The position numbers were made by a program, and so were the translations under genes. From Rhynchopus sp. YZ270_cl-10 (lineage: Eukaryota > Euglenozoa > Diplonemea > Diplonemida > Diplonemidae), in NCBI GenBank assembly GCA_964035575.1, contig OZ037910.1, positions 496,001-560,000 on the forward strand: a DNA stretch of 64,000 nt, written 5' to 3'. Of the stretch, positions 41,826 through 54,145 are shown piece by piece (position 1 is the stretch's first letter; each line of letters starts with the position of its first letter). The notes beneath the pieces are model-generated. The model did no database searches. It saw nothing but the letters and a program-made list of their open reading frames with translations, and was not told the DNA's origin.

Positions 41826-44800
41826 CTAAATGTGTTTACAGACACTCCGAAGGAACGGCACCCATCTCATCGCACTTCTTCTCGTCGCTGACTGAGAGAG
41901 CGTTGCAGGCCACACAGGACGTGAAGCCAACACACTTGCGCTTGGAAGCCTCTTCTCATACAACACACGCAGCGGCCCGACCTTGGGTTCCATCAACTTG
42001 ACGAGACTTTCCGCGTTCAATGAGCAGACGTTGCGGGAGTCTGTCACATCGTCCTGCTGTGTCGAAAACAGAATCCCAAAACACTTGTACTTACTGTCCT
42101 TGCCCAACTGCTTCAGTGCAGCATTCGTGAACATATTATCTCCGACATCCGACGGCACCTTGTCTGTCAACTTTACCTGCACGCCACCACACCACACAGT
42201 GTCAAAAGAGTGAAAAGGAAAGATGCACCCCACCCCTTGTTCGTTCCGTTTCTCAGAAACTACAATAGACCCTGCGTCGAGGACACCTCTGCAGGCCTCC
42301 GCAGTGTCGAAGTCTTCCACCTCTACGATCTGTCTCTGCCGTACTGTCAGGGACGTGTCCTCAGTAATGCTTTCCAATGCATGGAAGCTCCCTCCGGGGT
42401 AGTGCTCGGCAAGCGTTGTCGTCATGTTAGGTGGAAAGCTCAGCCGCCTTGCTTGCTCAAAGTACATGAAAACCTTTTCTGCACTAGTCTCGAATGTGCT
42501 TGCAGCATGTGCATCAAATCTGAACATCTTGCTGAGAAAGACAGGCAGGCGCTTGGTATTGCCCCCTTTTCCTTCCTCTGTGGCCCATGCCCTAAGAACC
42601 ATTGGGTGCAGAGAGGCTTTGCCATTGCTTGCTGTGCACAGCCACCCGTTATTTGCGAGGCACGTCTTTTGTGAGTCAGTCAGCATCTTCCCTCGTAACA
42701 TATTCCGAGCAGTGTCCTCGACAAGCTCGCGATCTGACATTCGATATTGCGCGGATTGGCTCCTGACAAGGACAGATTGCAGGAATGCCAAGAGTTTACC
42801 GGGCAAGACCTTCTTCAGTGATTCCTCACTCTTTAAAGCTTGTGGCAAACCCTCCAGTGCGTACCGAGGTGTGGGTGCACAGAGCTTCAAGAGCAGCACA
42901 AACATCGGTGCTTCTTTGAATTGTTCAAGATGCGGATGCCTGTTGAACAAGAGCTCTTGTAACTGCTCCTCACTAAGACGGGGGAGCTCGGCTGATATTG
43001 TCCGGCGTTTCGATGCCCCCTCGGCAGCTTTAAGCATTTCGCCGGTGACAGCAGAAAACAGGAAAACAATAGGAGCGTCGGCGTTAGATGACTCTTGCAT
43101 AGAATGAAGGTCCCGTATCAGACGCCCCACCACTTTCTCGGGTGAGCCATAACCACTGTACGGCATGTTCATGAGTTCGTCAACACATACAACAAGGGTG
43201 GTGCCCGCTTGCATGTCCAGCTTATCACGGATGTGACGTACAGCATCATCCTCATTCTTCACCTTTGCTGCCTCTTCTGCATTGAGACCATGGAAGCACA
43301 ACAGCTGCTTCCAAAAAGTCTCCTTGTTTATCGGACCCTCCAACAGTCTTGGGAAGCGGAAGTTCTCGTTGAAAGTAATTCGGATGAACCTCACCGGCTT
43401 CCCTACCTCCTCCATTGCCTTTACCACACTCTTCCCGACTTCTGAGTCGGGCGAGCACAGTTCGTTGTGCAGACGCGTCTTCCCCATGCCCATTAGCCCC
43501 TTGTGGCAGAAGATGTTGGACTGGGTACCGCCCCTACCTTCCAGGGTTACAGTAGCGAAGCCACGGTCCTTCCTATCACCCACATTCAGAAACCCCTTGA
43601 GGTATCTAAGCGTCTCATCGGCAGCCCCGTCCCCGATGTATTTACCTTTGAGGATGGAAGTGTTGAGCCTCTCTTCCCAGACCCAGTTGCTCAGGTCTGG
43701 GGGACCCTGCTGACGAGCTTCCACCATCACTATTGTCAACCGCTTCTGCACCTCCACCAGCCGATCCGTGACGCTCTGTTTGGGGGGAAAGTGAATGAAA
43801 CAAAATAACAACAAAGTTGCACCATACTGCGCATCACCACTGCCGACTTTGCAACCCCAACACACACACACACACACGTCCTGGGCTGGACGGTAAATTG
43901 CATCCGGGGGTATATGGGGCCTCCAGAAGCTCTATGAAGAACCCTGAGGGTTAAACGTCACCCCCCTTTTTTCCCCTTTTGTTTTGTGACGGTCAGTCCA
44001 GTGGGCAACCTGCATTGCACCTCGCAGGCCCCATTGCCACACCCTGGGTGGTGAAGTGTGCCGACTGTACAACTGCCCAAAGTCAGGCCAAGCTCATTGC
44101 ACTGAGGGAGCTTGCGACATCCTCCGGTGAGGTGTGCTGCCTGGAAAGACATTCAACTTTTATTTAGCCATAGTACCTTTTTTCCGCAGAGACTGTTCAA
44201 AATGGTCACAGGCGCCGCAGCTACACCACTAGTTGGTGTTTCATGGTAAGTGCGTCATACCGCCATGTATCACAGGGCAGGTGCCCGCGAAGATGAAAAC
44301 CCCACAGGGTGAAGATCAAATCCTGATGTTGAATGACGGTTGGAGAAATTGATTTTGTATACCCCCCGCTCCAATCGTCCGCGAAGAACCCTCCCCCTTT
44401 TTATTTTATTTTATTCGTAAGGAGTCACCTAAACCGTATCAATAAGCCGTAGCCTCTCCCTCAATATGGCTGGTAGAAGTGACAAGTGGGCCATACTCCG
44501 TTCAGGCGTTACCCACTCTAAACCCGTTATCAAACACACACACACACAGGTTGCGAATGGGTCATGCCAGACAGATGAAATAAACATGTGTGTAAAAAGC
44601 AAGTAGACCACTCGCCGTGCCTCCAAAAGGTCCGAGGTTCCCTACGCCACACAGACAGTATAACCACATGTAATGACTCAACTCAAAGGTTGAGTGAATA
44701 GAAACTACAATAATAAGGGTTATACCTTCAGTCGACCCTCGAGCTTGTCCAGCTTATCCTCGAGCTTGTGCAGCCGATCCTCGAGCTTGGTGATCATGGT

Positions 44801-45127
44801 GCGTACAACGGCCTCGCTTGGTGGGATATCCAAAAAATGCGTCACAGTAGCACCCAAGTTATCGGTAGTGAACAGCTTCTTCTCCCGAACACAACAGGTT
44901 AAGACAGCAATGTGATCCCTGAGCTCCTTCCTCTCTGTCTGCACCTTCTCCTTCTTTGTCTCCAGCTCCTCCTCCTCTGTCTGCAGCTTCTCCTCTTCTG
45001 TCTCCAACTTCCTCGCAGCTTCTTGCATTTCTGCAACAGAGTCTCTCAGACCAGCTGTGGAAGAGACAGCCTGTTGTTTCTTCATCAAGGGCAGGGGTAC
45101 ACTTCCGTCATCCACACCAGGAGACAT
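41826..45127 (-). CDS. Family B P-loop NTPase-nuclease B1, two exons, looks whole
   Basis: 783 residues: header exon 45127-44726 (134 codons, MSPGVDDGSVPLPLMKKQQ, then a Glu/Lys coiled coil and FLDIPPSEAVVRTMITKLE) and main exon 43775-41826 (649 codons), joined in phase 0 (LK/SVTDR) by a GTATAA donor and a CCAAACAG acceptor. The Walker A is GLMGMGKT (227-234), the Walker B LVVCVDE with D333 and E334, and FLFSAVTGEM is sensor-like. A helical lid region follows, then a tail with FEQARRLSFPPN and FHSFDTVWCGGVQVKL, where D659, Q667 and K669 fit a restriction-nuclease-like D..QxK centre. The intron holds a 670-base insert. The layout matches the RHS/crinkler class; target and role are unknown. Confidence 0.75.
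43878..44547. mobile_element. Insert in the B1 intron between CA microsatellites
   Basis: The introns of the other family-B units are 260-280 bases and colinear. In B1 an extra 670 bases lie between two cacacaca runs. The left end gtcctgggctggacggtaaa is also found inverted at 40982. The insert has moderate GC content and no clear transposase. The CA runs may come from duplication or slippage at the insertion site. Confidence 0.65.
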
Positions 45128-45583
45128 ACTTGGAGAGAAAGGGGTTGGGAACAGAACAGAACAGAACAAAACGAACAAAAACAGATAAAAACAAACGTTT
45201 CAGGGCAAGTGTTTGGGAATACGGGCGGGTTGGGTTTTGTGTGAAGAGGAAAGGGAAGGGGAAGAAAATAGAGACTGCACAGTGGTGATGTGGTGTGTGA
45301 AATAGGCGAGGTGGCGTGACGTGAACAATGTGACAAACTCTTTTTTATTCAGAATACTTTTTTGGGTGCGGAAGGTGGGATTTCATATTGAAAAAAAGGT
45401 GTCGTTGAGAAGAACAAACAACAGACGCGCTGTGTGACGAAACGAGTGTTTCTCTGCGCGTGATATTTTGTGGGGGGAATAAAACATTGCCAGAAAAGCT
45501 CGTTGCATTCCCACTTCGTTTCTGCTGCACTCTCACTCCGTTCCCACTCCATTCGGGTTTCTCTTACTTTCGACAAAAGTCAT

Positions 45584-48055
45584 CTAAATGTGTTTACAGA
45601 CACTCCGAAGGAACGGCACCCATCTCATCGCGCTTCTTCTCGTCGCTGACTGAGAGAGCGTTGCAGGCCACACAGGACGTGAAGCCAACACACTTGCGCT
45701 TGGAAGCCTCTTCTCATACAACACACGCAGCGGCCCGACCTTGGGTTCCATCAACTTGACGAGACTTTCCGCGTTCAATGAGCAGACGTTGCGGGAGTCT
45801 GTCACATCGTCCTGCTGTGTCGAAAACAGAATCCCAAAACACTTGTACTTACTGTCCTTGCCCAACTGCTTCAGTGCAGCATTCGTGAACATATTATCTC
45901 CGACATCCGACGGCACCTTGTCTGTCAACTTTACCTGCACGCCACCACACCACACAGTGTCAAAAGAGTGAAAAGGAAAGATGCACTCCACCCCTTGTTC
46001 GTTCCGTTTCTCAGAAACTACAATAAACCCTGCGTCGAGGACACCTCTGCAGGCCTCCGCAGTGTCGAAGTCTTCCACCTCTACGATCTGCCTCTGCCGT
46101 ACTGTCAGGGGCGTGTCCTCAGTAATGCTTTCCCATGCATGGAAGCTCCCTCCGGGGTAGTGCTCGGCAAGCGTTGTCGTCATGTTAGGTGGAAAGCTCA
46201 GCCGCCTTGCTTGCTCAAAGTACATGAACACCTTTTCTGCATTAGCCTCGGATAGAATTGCACCTTGTACATCAAAGTGGAACATCTTGCTGAGAACGAC
46301 AGGCAGGTCGTCGGTATCGTCCCCTTCTCCTTCCTCTGTGGCCCATGCCCTAAGAACCATTGGGTGCAGAGAGAGTTCGCCATTGCTTGCTGTGCACAGC
46401 CACCCGTTATTTGCGAGGCACGTCTTTTGTGAGTCAGTCAGCATCTTCCCTTGTAACATATTCCGAGCAGTGTCCTCGACAAGCTCGCGATCTGACATTC
46501 GATATTGCGCGGATTGGCTCCTGACAAGGACAGATTGCAGGAATGCCAAGAGTTTACCGGGCAAGACCTCCTCCAGTGATTCCTCATTCTTTAAAGCTTG
46601 TGGCAAACCCTCCAGTCGTACCGAGGTGTGGGTGCACAGAGCTTGAAGAGGAGTTCAAACATCGGTGCTTCTTTGAATTGTTCAAGACGCGGATGCTTTT
46701 CGAACAAGAGCTCTTGTAACTGCTCCTCACTAAGACTCGGGAGCTTGGCTGATATTGTCCGGCGTTTCGATGCCCCCTCGGCAGCTTTAAGCATTTCGCC
46801 GGTGACAGCAGAAAACAGGAAAACAATAGGAGCCTCGGCGTAAGATGACTCTTGCATAGAATGAAGGACCCCCATGAGACGCCCCACCACGTTCTCGGGT
46901 TCGCCATCACCACTGTACGGCATGTTCATGAGTTCGTCAACACACACAACAAGGGTGGTGCCCGCTTGCATGTCCAGCTTATCACGGATGTGACGTACAG
47001 CATCATCCTCATTCTTCACCTTTGCTGCCTCTTCTGCATTGAGACCATGGAAGCACAACAGCTGCTTCCAAAAAGTCTCCTTGTTTATCGGACCCTCCAA
47101 CAGTCTTGGGAAGCGGAAGTTCTCGTTGAAAGTAATTCGGATGAACCTCACCGGCTTCCTTACCTCCTCCATTGCCTTTACCACACTCTTCCCGACTTCT
47201 GAGTCGGGCGAGCACAGTTCGTTGTGCAGACGCGTCTTCCCCATGCCCATTAGCCCCTTGTGGCAGAAGATGTTGGCCTGGGGTCCTTCCCTACCTTCCA
47301 GGGTTACAGTAGCGAAGCCACGGTCCTCCTCATCACCCACATTCAGAAACCCCTTGAGGTAGCTAAGCGTCTCATCGGCAGCCCCGTCCCCGATGTATTT
47401 ACCTTTGAGGATGGAAGTGTTGAGCCTCTCTTCCCAGACCCAGTTGCTCAGGTCTGGGGCACCCTGCTGACGAGCTTCCACCATCACTATTGTCAACCGC
47501 TTCTGCACCTCCTCCAGCTGATTCATAACGCTCTGTTTGGGGGGAAAGTGAATGAAACAAAATAACAACAAAGTTGCACCACACTGTGAATCACCACTGC
47601 CGACTTTGCAACCCCAACACACACACACACATGTTGCGAATGGGTCATGATAGAAAGATGAAATAAACGTGTGTGTAAAAAGCAAGTAGACCACTCGCCG
47701 TGTCTCCAAAAGGTCCGAGGTTCCCCACGCCACACAGACAGTACAACCACATGCAATGACTCAACTCAAAGGTTGAGTGAATAGAAACTACAATAATAAG
47801 GCTTATACCTTCAGTCGATCCTCGAGCTTGGTGATCATGGTGAGTACAACGGCCTCGCTTGGTGGGACATCCAAAAAATGCGTCACAGCAGCACCCAAGT
47901 TATCGGCAGTGAACGGCTTCTTCTCCCGAACACAACAGGTTAAGACAGCAATGTGATCCCTGAGCTCCTTCCTCTCTGTCTGCAGCTTCTCCACCTTTGT
48001 CTCCAGCTCCTCCTTCTGTGTCTTCAACTTCCTCACAGCTTCTTGCATTTCTGCA
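45584..48055 (-). pseudogene. Family B copy B2 (broken, about two breaks)
   Basis: Same two-exon layout as B1, with main exon 47532-45584 and a shortened header exon around 47809-48055. It retains the Walker A GLMGMGKT, Walker B LVVCVDE and the FDTVWCGGVQVKL nuclease-like segment. The tail is almost identical to B1. It is one of the roughly 3-kb tandem units. Confidence 0.75.
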
Positions 48056-48494
48056 ACAAAACAGAACACAACAGAACAAAACGAACAAAAACAGATAAAA
48101 ACAAACGTGTCAGGGCAAGTGTTTGGGAATACGGGCGGGTTGGGTTTTGTGTGAAGAGGAAAGGGAAGGGGAAGAAAATAGAGACTGCACAGTGGTGATG
48201 TGGTGTGTGAAATAGGCGAGGTGGCGTGACGTGAACAATGTGACAAACTCTTTTTTATTCAGAATACTTTGTTGGGTGCGGAAGGTGGGATTTCATATTG
48301 AAAAAAAGGTGTCGCTGAGAAAAACAAACAACAGACGCGCTGTGTGACGAAAACGAGCGTTTCTCTGCGCGTGATATTTTGTGGGGGGAATAAAACATTA
48401 TGAAACAAGCTCGTTGCATTCCCACTTCGTTTCTGCTGCACTCTCACCACGTTCCCACTCCATTCGGGTTTCTCTTACTTTAAACAAAAGTTAT

Positions 48495-51100
48495 CTAAAT
48501 GTGTTTACAGACACTCCGAAGGAACGGTACCCATCTCATCGCGCTTGTTCTCGTCGCTGACTGAGAGAGCGTTGCAGGCCACACAGGACGTGAAGCCAAC
48601 ACACTTGCGCTTGGAAGCCTCTTCTCATACAACACACGCAGCGGCCCGACCTTGGGTTCCATCAACTTGACGAGACTTTCCGCGTTCAATGAGCAGACGT
48701 TGCGGGAGTCTGTCGCATCTTTGTGCTGTGTCGAAAACAGGATCCCAAAACACTTGTACTTACTGTCCTTGCCCAACTGCTTCAGAGCAGCATTCGTGAA
48801 CATGTTATCTCCGACACCCGGCCGCACCTTGTCTGTCAACTTTACCTGCACGCCACCACACCACACAGTGTCAAAAGAGTGAAAAGGAAAGATGCACTCC
48901 ACCCCTTGTTCGTTCCGTTTCTCAGAAACTACAATAGACCCTGCGTCGAGGACACCTCTGCAGGCCTCCGCAGTGTCGAAGTTTTTCACCTCTACGATCT
49001 GCCTCTGCTGTACTGTCAGGGACGTGTCCTCAGTAATGCTTTCCCATGCATGGAAGCTCCCTCCGGGGTAGTGCTCGGCAAGCGTTGTCGTCATGTTAGG
49101 TGGAAAGCTCAGCCGCCTTGCTTGCTCAAAGTACATGAACACCTTTTCTGCACTAGCCTCGAATGTGCTTGCAGCATGTGCATCAAAACTGAACATCTTG
49201 CTGAGAACGACAGGCAGGTGGTTGGTATTGCCCCCTTCTCCTTCCTCTGTGGCCCATGCCCTAAGAACCATTGGGTGCAGAGAGGCTTTGCCATTGCTTG
49301 CTATGCACAACCACCCGTTATTTGCGAGGCACGTCTTTTGTGAGTCAGTCAGCATCTTCCCTTGTAACATATTCCGAGCAGTGTCCTCGACAAGCTCGCA
49401 ATGCGACGTTCTATATTGCGCAGATTGGCTCCTGACAAGGACAGATTGCAGGAATTCCAAGAGTTTACCGGGCAAGACCTCCTCCAGTGATTCCTCACTC
49501 TCTAAAGCTTGCGGCAAACCCTCCAGTCGTACCGAGGTGTGGGTGCACAGAGCTTGAAGAGGAGTTCAAACATCGGTGCTTCTTTGAATTGTTCAAGACG
49601 CGGATGCTTTTCGAACAAGAGCTCTTGTAACTGATCCTCACTAAGACTCGGGAGCTTGGCTGATATTGTCCGGCGTTTCGATGCCCCCTCGGCAGCGTTA
49701 AGCATTTCGTCGGTGACAGCAGAAAACAGGAAAACAATAGGAGCGTCGGCGTTAGATGACTCTTGCATAGAATGAAGGACCCCCATGAGACGTCCCACCA
49801 CCTGCTCGGGTTCGCCATCACCACTGTACGGCATGTTCATGAGTTCGTCAACACATACAACAAGGGTGGTGCCCGCTTGCATGTCCAGCTTATCACGGAT
49901 GTGACGTACAGCATCATCCACATTGTTCACCTTTGCTGCCTCTTCTGCATTGAGACCATGGAAGCACAACAGGTGCTTCCAAAAAGTCTCGTTGTTTATC
50001 GGACCCTCCAACAGTCTTGGGAAGCGGAAGTTCTCGTTGAAAGTAATTCGGATGAACCTCACCGGCTTCCTTACCTCCTCCATTGCCTTTACCACACTCT
50101 TCCCGACTTCTGAGTCGGGCGAGCACAGTTCGTTGTGCAGACGCGTCTTCCCCATGCCCATTAGCCCCATGTGGCAGAAGATGTTGGCCTGGGGTCCTTC
50201 CCTACCTTCCAGGGTTACAGTAGAGAACATACGGTCCTTCCTATCACCCACATTCAGAAACCCCTTGAGGTAGCTAAGCGTCTCATCGGCAGCCCCGTCC
50301 CCGATGTATTTGCCTTTGAGGATGGAAGTGTTGAGCCTCTCTTCCCAGACCCAGTTGCTCAGGTCTGGGGGACCCTGCTGACGAGCTTCCATCATCACTA
50401 TTGTCAGCTGCTTCTCCGCTTTCACCAGCCGATCCGTGACGCTCTGTTTGGGGGGAAAGTGAATGAAACAAAATAACAACAAAGTTGCACCATACTGCGC
50501 ATCACCACTGCCGACTTTGCAACCCCAACACACACACACACAGGTTGCGAATGGGTCATGCCAGAAAGATGAAATAAACATGGGTGTAAAAAGCAAGTAG
50601 ACCACTCGCCGTGTCTCCAAAAGGTCCGAGGTTCCCCACTCCACACAGACAGTACAACCACATGCAATGACTCAACTCAAAGGTTGAGTGAATAGAAACT
50701 ACAATGATAAGGGTTATACCTTCACCTCATCCTTGAGAGTGTCCAGGTCATCCTTGAGCTTGTCCAGCTCATCCTCGAGCTTGGTGATCATGGTGAGTAC
50801 AACGGCCTCGCTTGGTGGGACATGCAAAAAATGCGTCACAGCAGCACCCAAGTTATCGGTAGTGAACGGCTTCTTCTCCCGAACACAACAGGTTAAGACA
50901 GCAATGTGATCCCTGAGCTCCTTCCTCTCTGTCTGCAGCGTCTCCTTCTTCCTCTGCAGCTTCTCCTTCTGTGTCTGCAGCTTCCACGCAGCTTCTTGCG
51001 TTTCTGCAACAGAGTCTCTTAGACCAGCTGTGGAAGAGGCAGCCTGTTGTTTCTTCATCAAGGGCAGGGGTACACTTCCGTCATCCACACCAGGAGACAT
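48495..51100 (-). pseudogene. Family B copy B3 (broken, about one break)
   Basis: Header exon 51100-50720 (127 codons, MSPGVDDGSV, coiled coil with KLKDDLDTLKDE) and main exon 50443-48495. All family-B motifs are still readable. It shares a break with B2, which suggests the two descend from one damaged copy or exchanged sequence by gene conversion. Confidence 0.75.
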
Positions 51101-51557
51101 ACTTGGAGAGAAAGGGGGTTGGGAACAGAACAGAACAGAATAAAACGAACAAAAACAGATAAAAACAAACGTGTCAGGGCAAGTGTTTGGGAATACGGGC
51201 GGGTTGGGTTTTGTGTGAAGAGGAAAGGGAAGGGGAAGAAAATAGAGACTGCACAGTGGTGATGTGGTGTGTGAAATAGGCGAGGTGGCGTGACGTGAAC
51301 AATGTGACAAACTCTTTTTTATTCAGAATACTTTTTTGGGTGCGGGGGATAGGATTTCATATTGGAAAAAAGGTGTCGTTGAGAAGAACAAACAACAGAC
51401 GCGCTGTGTGACAAAACGAGTGTTTCTCTGCGCGTGATATTTTGTGGGGGGAATAAAACATTATGAAACAAGCTCCTTGCATTCCCACTTCGTTTCTGCT
51501 GCACTCTCACCACGTTCCCACTCCATTCGGGTTTCTCTTACTTTAAACAAAAGTTAT

Positions 51558-54145
51558 CTAAATGTGTTTACAGACACTCCGAAGGAACGGTACCCATCTC
51601 ATCGCGCTTGTTCTCGTCGCTGACTGAGAGAGCGTTGCAGGCCACACAGGACGTGAAGCCAACACACTTGCGCTTGGAAGCCTCTTCTCATACAACACAC
51701 GCAGCGGCCCGACCTTGGGTTCCATCAACTTGACGAGACTTTCCGCGTTCAATGAGCAGACGTTGCGGGAGTCTGTCACATCGTCCTGCTGTGTCGAAAA
51801 CAGGATCCCAAAACACTTGTACTTACTTTCCTTGCCCAACTGCTTCAGAGCAGCATTCGTGAACATGTTATCTCCGACACCCGGCCGCACCTTGTCTGTC
51901 AACTTTACCTGCACGCCACCACACCACACAGTGTCAAAAGAGTGAAAAGGAAAGATGCACTCCACCCCTTGTTCGTTTTGCTTCTTACAAACTACAATAA
52001 ACCCTGCGTCGAGGGCACTTCTGCAGGCCTCCGCAGTGTCGAAGTTTTCCACCTCTACGATCTGCCTCTGCTGTACTGTCAGGGGCGTGTCCTCAGTAAT
52101 GCTTTCCCATGCATGGAAGCTCCCTCCGGGGTAGTGCTCGGCAAGCGTTGTCGTCATGTTAGGTGGAAAGCTCAGCCGCCTTGCTTGCTCAAAGTACATG
52201 AACACCTTTTCTGCATTAGCCTCGGATAGAATTGCACCTTGTACATCAAAGTGGAACATCTTGCTGAGAACGACAGGCAGGTCGTCGGTATCGTCCCCTT
52301 CTCCTTCCTCTGTGGCCCATGCCCTAAGAACCATTGGGTGCAGAGAGAGTTCGCCATTGCTTGCTGTGCACAGCCACCCGTTATTTGCGAGGCACGTCTT
52401 TTGTGAGTCTGTCAGCATCTTCCCTTGTAACATATTCCGAGCAGTGTCCTCGACAAGCTCGCGATCTGACATTCTATATTGCGCAGATTGGCTCCTGGCA
52501 AGGACAGATTGCAGGAATGCCAAGAGTTTACCGGGTGAGACCTTCTTCAGTGATTTCTTACCCTCTGAAGCTTGCGGCAAACCCTCCAGTGCGTACCGAG
52601 GTGTGGGTGCACAGAGCTTGAAGAGGAGTTCAAACATCGGTGCTTCTTTGAATTGTTCAAGACGCGGATGCTTTTCGAACAAGAGCTCTTGTAACTGATC
52701 CTCACTAAGACTCGGGAGCTTGGCTGATATTGTCCGGCGTTTCGATGCCCCCTCGGCAGCGTTAAGCATTTCGTCGGTGACAGCAGAAAACAGGAAAACA
52801 ATAGGAGCGTCGGCGTAAGATGACTCTTGCATAGAATGAAGGACCCCCATGAGACGTCCCACCACCTGCTCGGGTTCGCCATCACCACTGTACGGCATGT
52901 TCATGAGTTCGTCAACACACACAACAAGGGTGGTGCCCGCTTGCATGTCCAGCTTATCACGGATGTGACGTACAGCATCATCCTCATTGTTCACCTTTGC
53001 TGCCTCTTCTGCATTGAGACCATGGAAGCACAACAGCTGCTTCCAAAAAGTCTCCTTGTTTATCGGACCCTCCAACAGTCTTGGGAAGCGGAAGTTCTCG
53101 TTGAAAGTAATTCGGATGAACCTCACCGGCTTCCTTACCTCCTCCATTGCCTTTACCACACTCTTCCCGACTTCTGAGTCGGGCGAGCACAGTTCGTTGT
53201 GCAGACGCGTCTTCCCCATGCCCATTAGCCCCTTGTGGCAGAAGATGTTGGCCTGGGGTCCTTCCCTACCTTCCAGGGTTACAGTAGAGAACATACGGTC
53301 CTTCCTATCACCCACATTCAGAAACCCCTTGAGGTAGCTAAGCGTCTCGTCGGCAGCCCCGTCCCCGATGTATTTACCTTTGAGGATGGAAGTGTTGAGC
53401 CTCTCTTCCCAGACCCAGTTGCTCAGGTCTGGGGGACCCTGCTGACGAGCTTCCATCATCACTATTGTCAGCTGCTTCTCCGCTTTCCGTGACGCTCTGT
53501 TTGGGGGGAAAGTGAATGAAACAAAATAACAACAAAGTTGCACCACACTGTGAATCACCACTGCCGACTTTGCAACCCCAACACACATGTTGCGAATGGG
53601 TCATGCTAGACAGATGAAATAAACGTGTGTGTAAAAAGCAAGAAGACCACTCGCCGTGCCTCCAAAAGGTCCGAGGTTCCCCACGCCACACAGACAGTAC
53701 AACCACATGTAACGACTCAACTCAAAGGTTGAGTTAATAGAAACTACAATAATAAGGGTTATACCTTCAGTAGACCCTCGAGCTGGTGCAGCTTATCCTC
53801 GAGCTTGGTGATTATGGTGAGTACAACGGCCTCGCTTGGTGGGACATGCGTAAAATGCTTCACAGCAGCACCCAAGTTATCGGCAGTGAACGCCTTCTTC
53901 TCCCGAACACAACAGGTTAAGACAGCAATGTGATCCCTGAGCTCCTTCCTCTGTGTCTCCAGCTCCTTCTTCTCTATTTGCAGCTCCTTCCTCTGTGTCT
54001 TCAGCTTCTCCTCCTCTGTCAGCTGCTTCCTCACAGCTTCTTGCTTTTCTGCAACAGAGCCTTGTAGACCAGCTGTGGAAGAGGCAGCCTGTTGTTTCTT
54101 CATCAAGGGCAGGGGTACACTTCCGTCATCCACACCAGGAGACAT
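51558..54145 (-). pseudogene. Family B copy B4 (nearly whole, about one break)
   Basis: Header exon 54145-53765 (127 codons, coiled coil with KLKTQRKELQIEKKELETQ) and main exon 53496-51558. The main exon is one long open frame with Walker A GLMGMGKT, Walker B LVVCVDE and FDTVWCGGVQVKL. Header and main exon do not appear to agree in phase as they do in B1, so I count about one break. An alternative start or splice use cannot be excluded. It is the first unit of the array in transcription order. Confidence 0.6.

Noticed and set aside
43979-44167. A short frame in the B1-intron insert (CADCTTAQSQAKLIALRELA)
   Set aside because: Too short, not recognisable, and interrupted outside 60 residues; I keep the insert as a mobile element without a gene.
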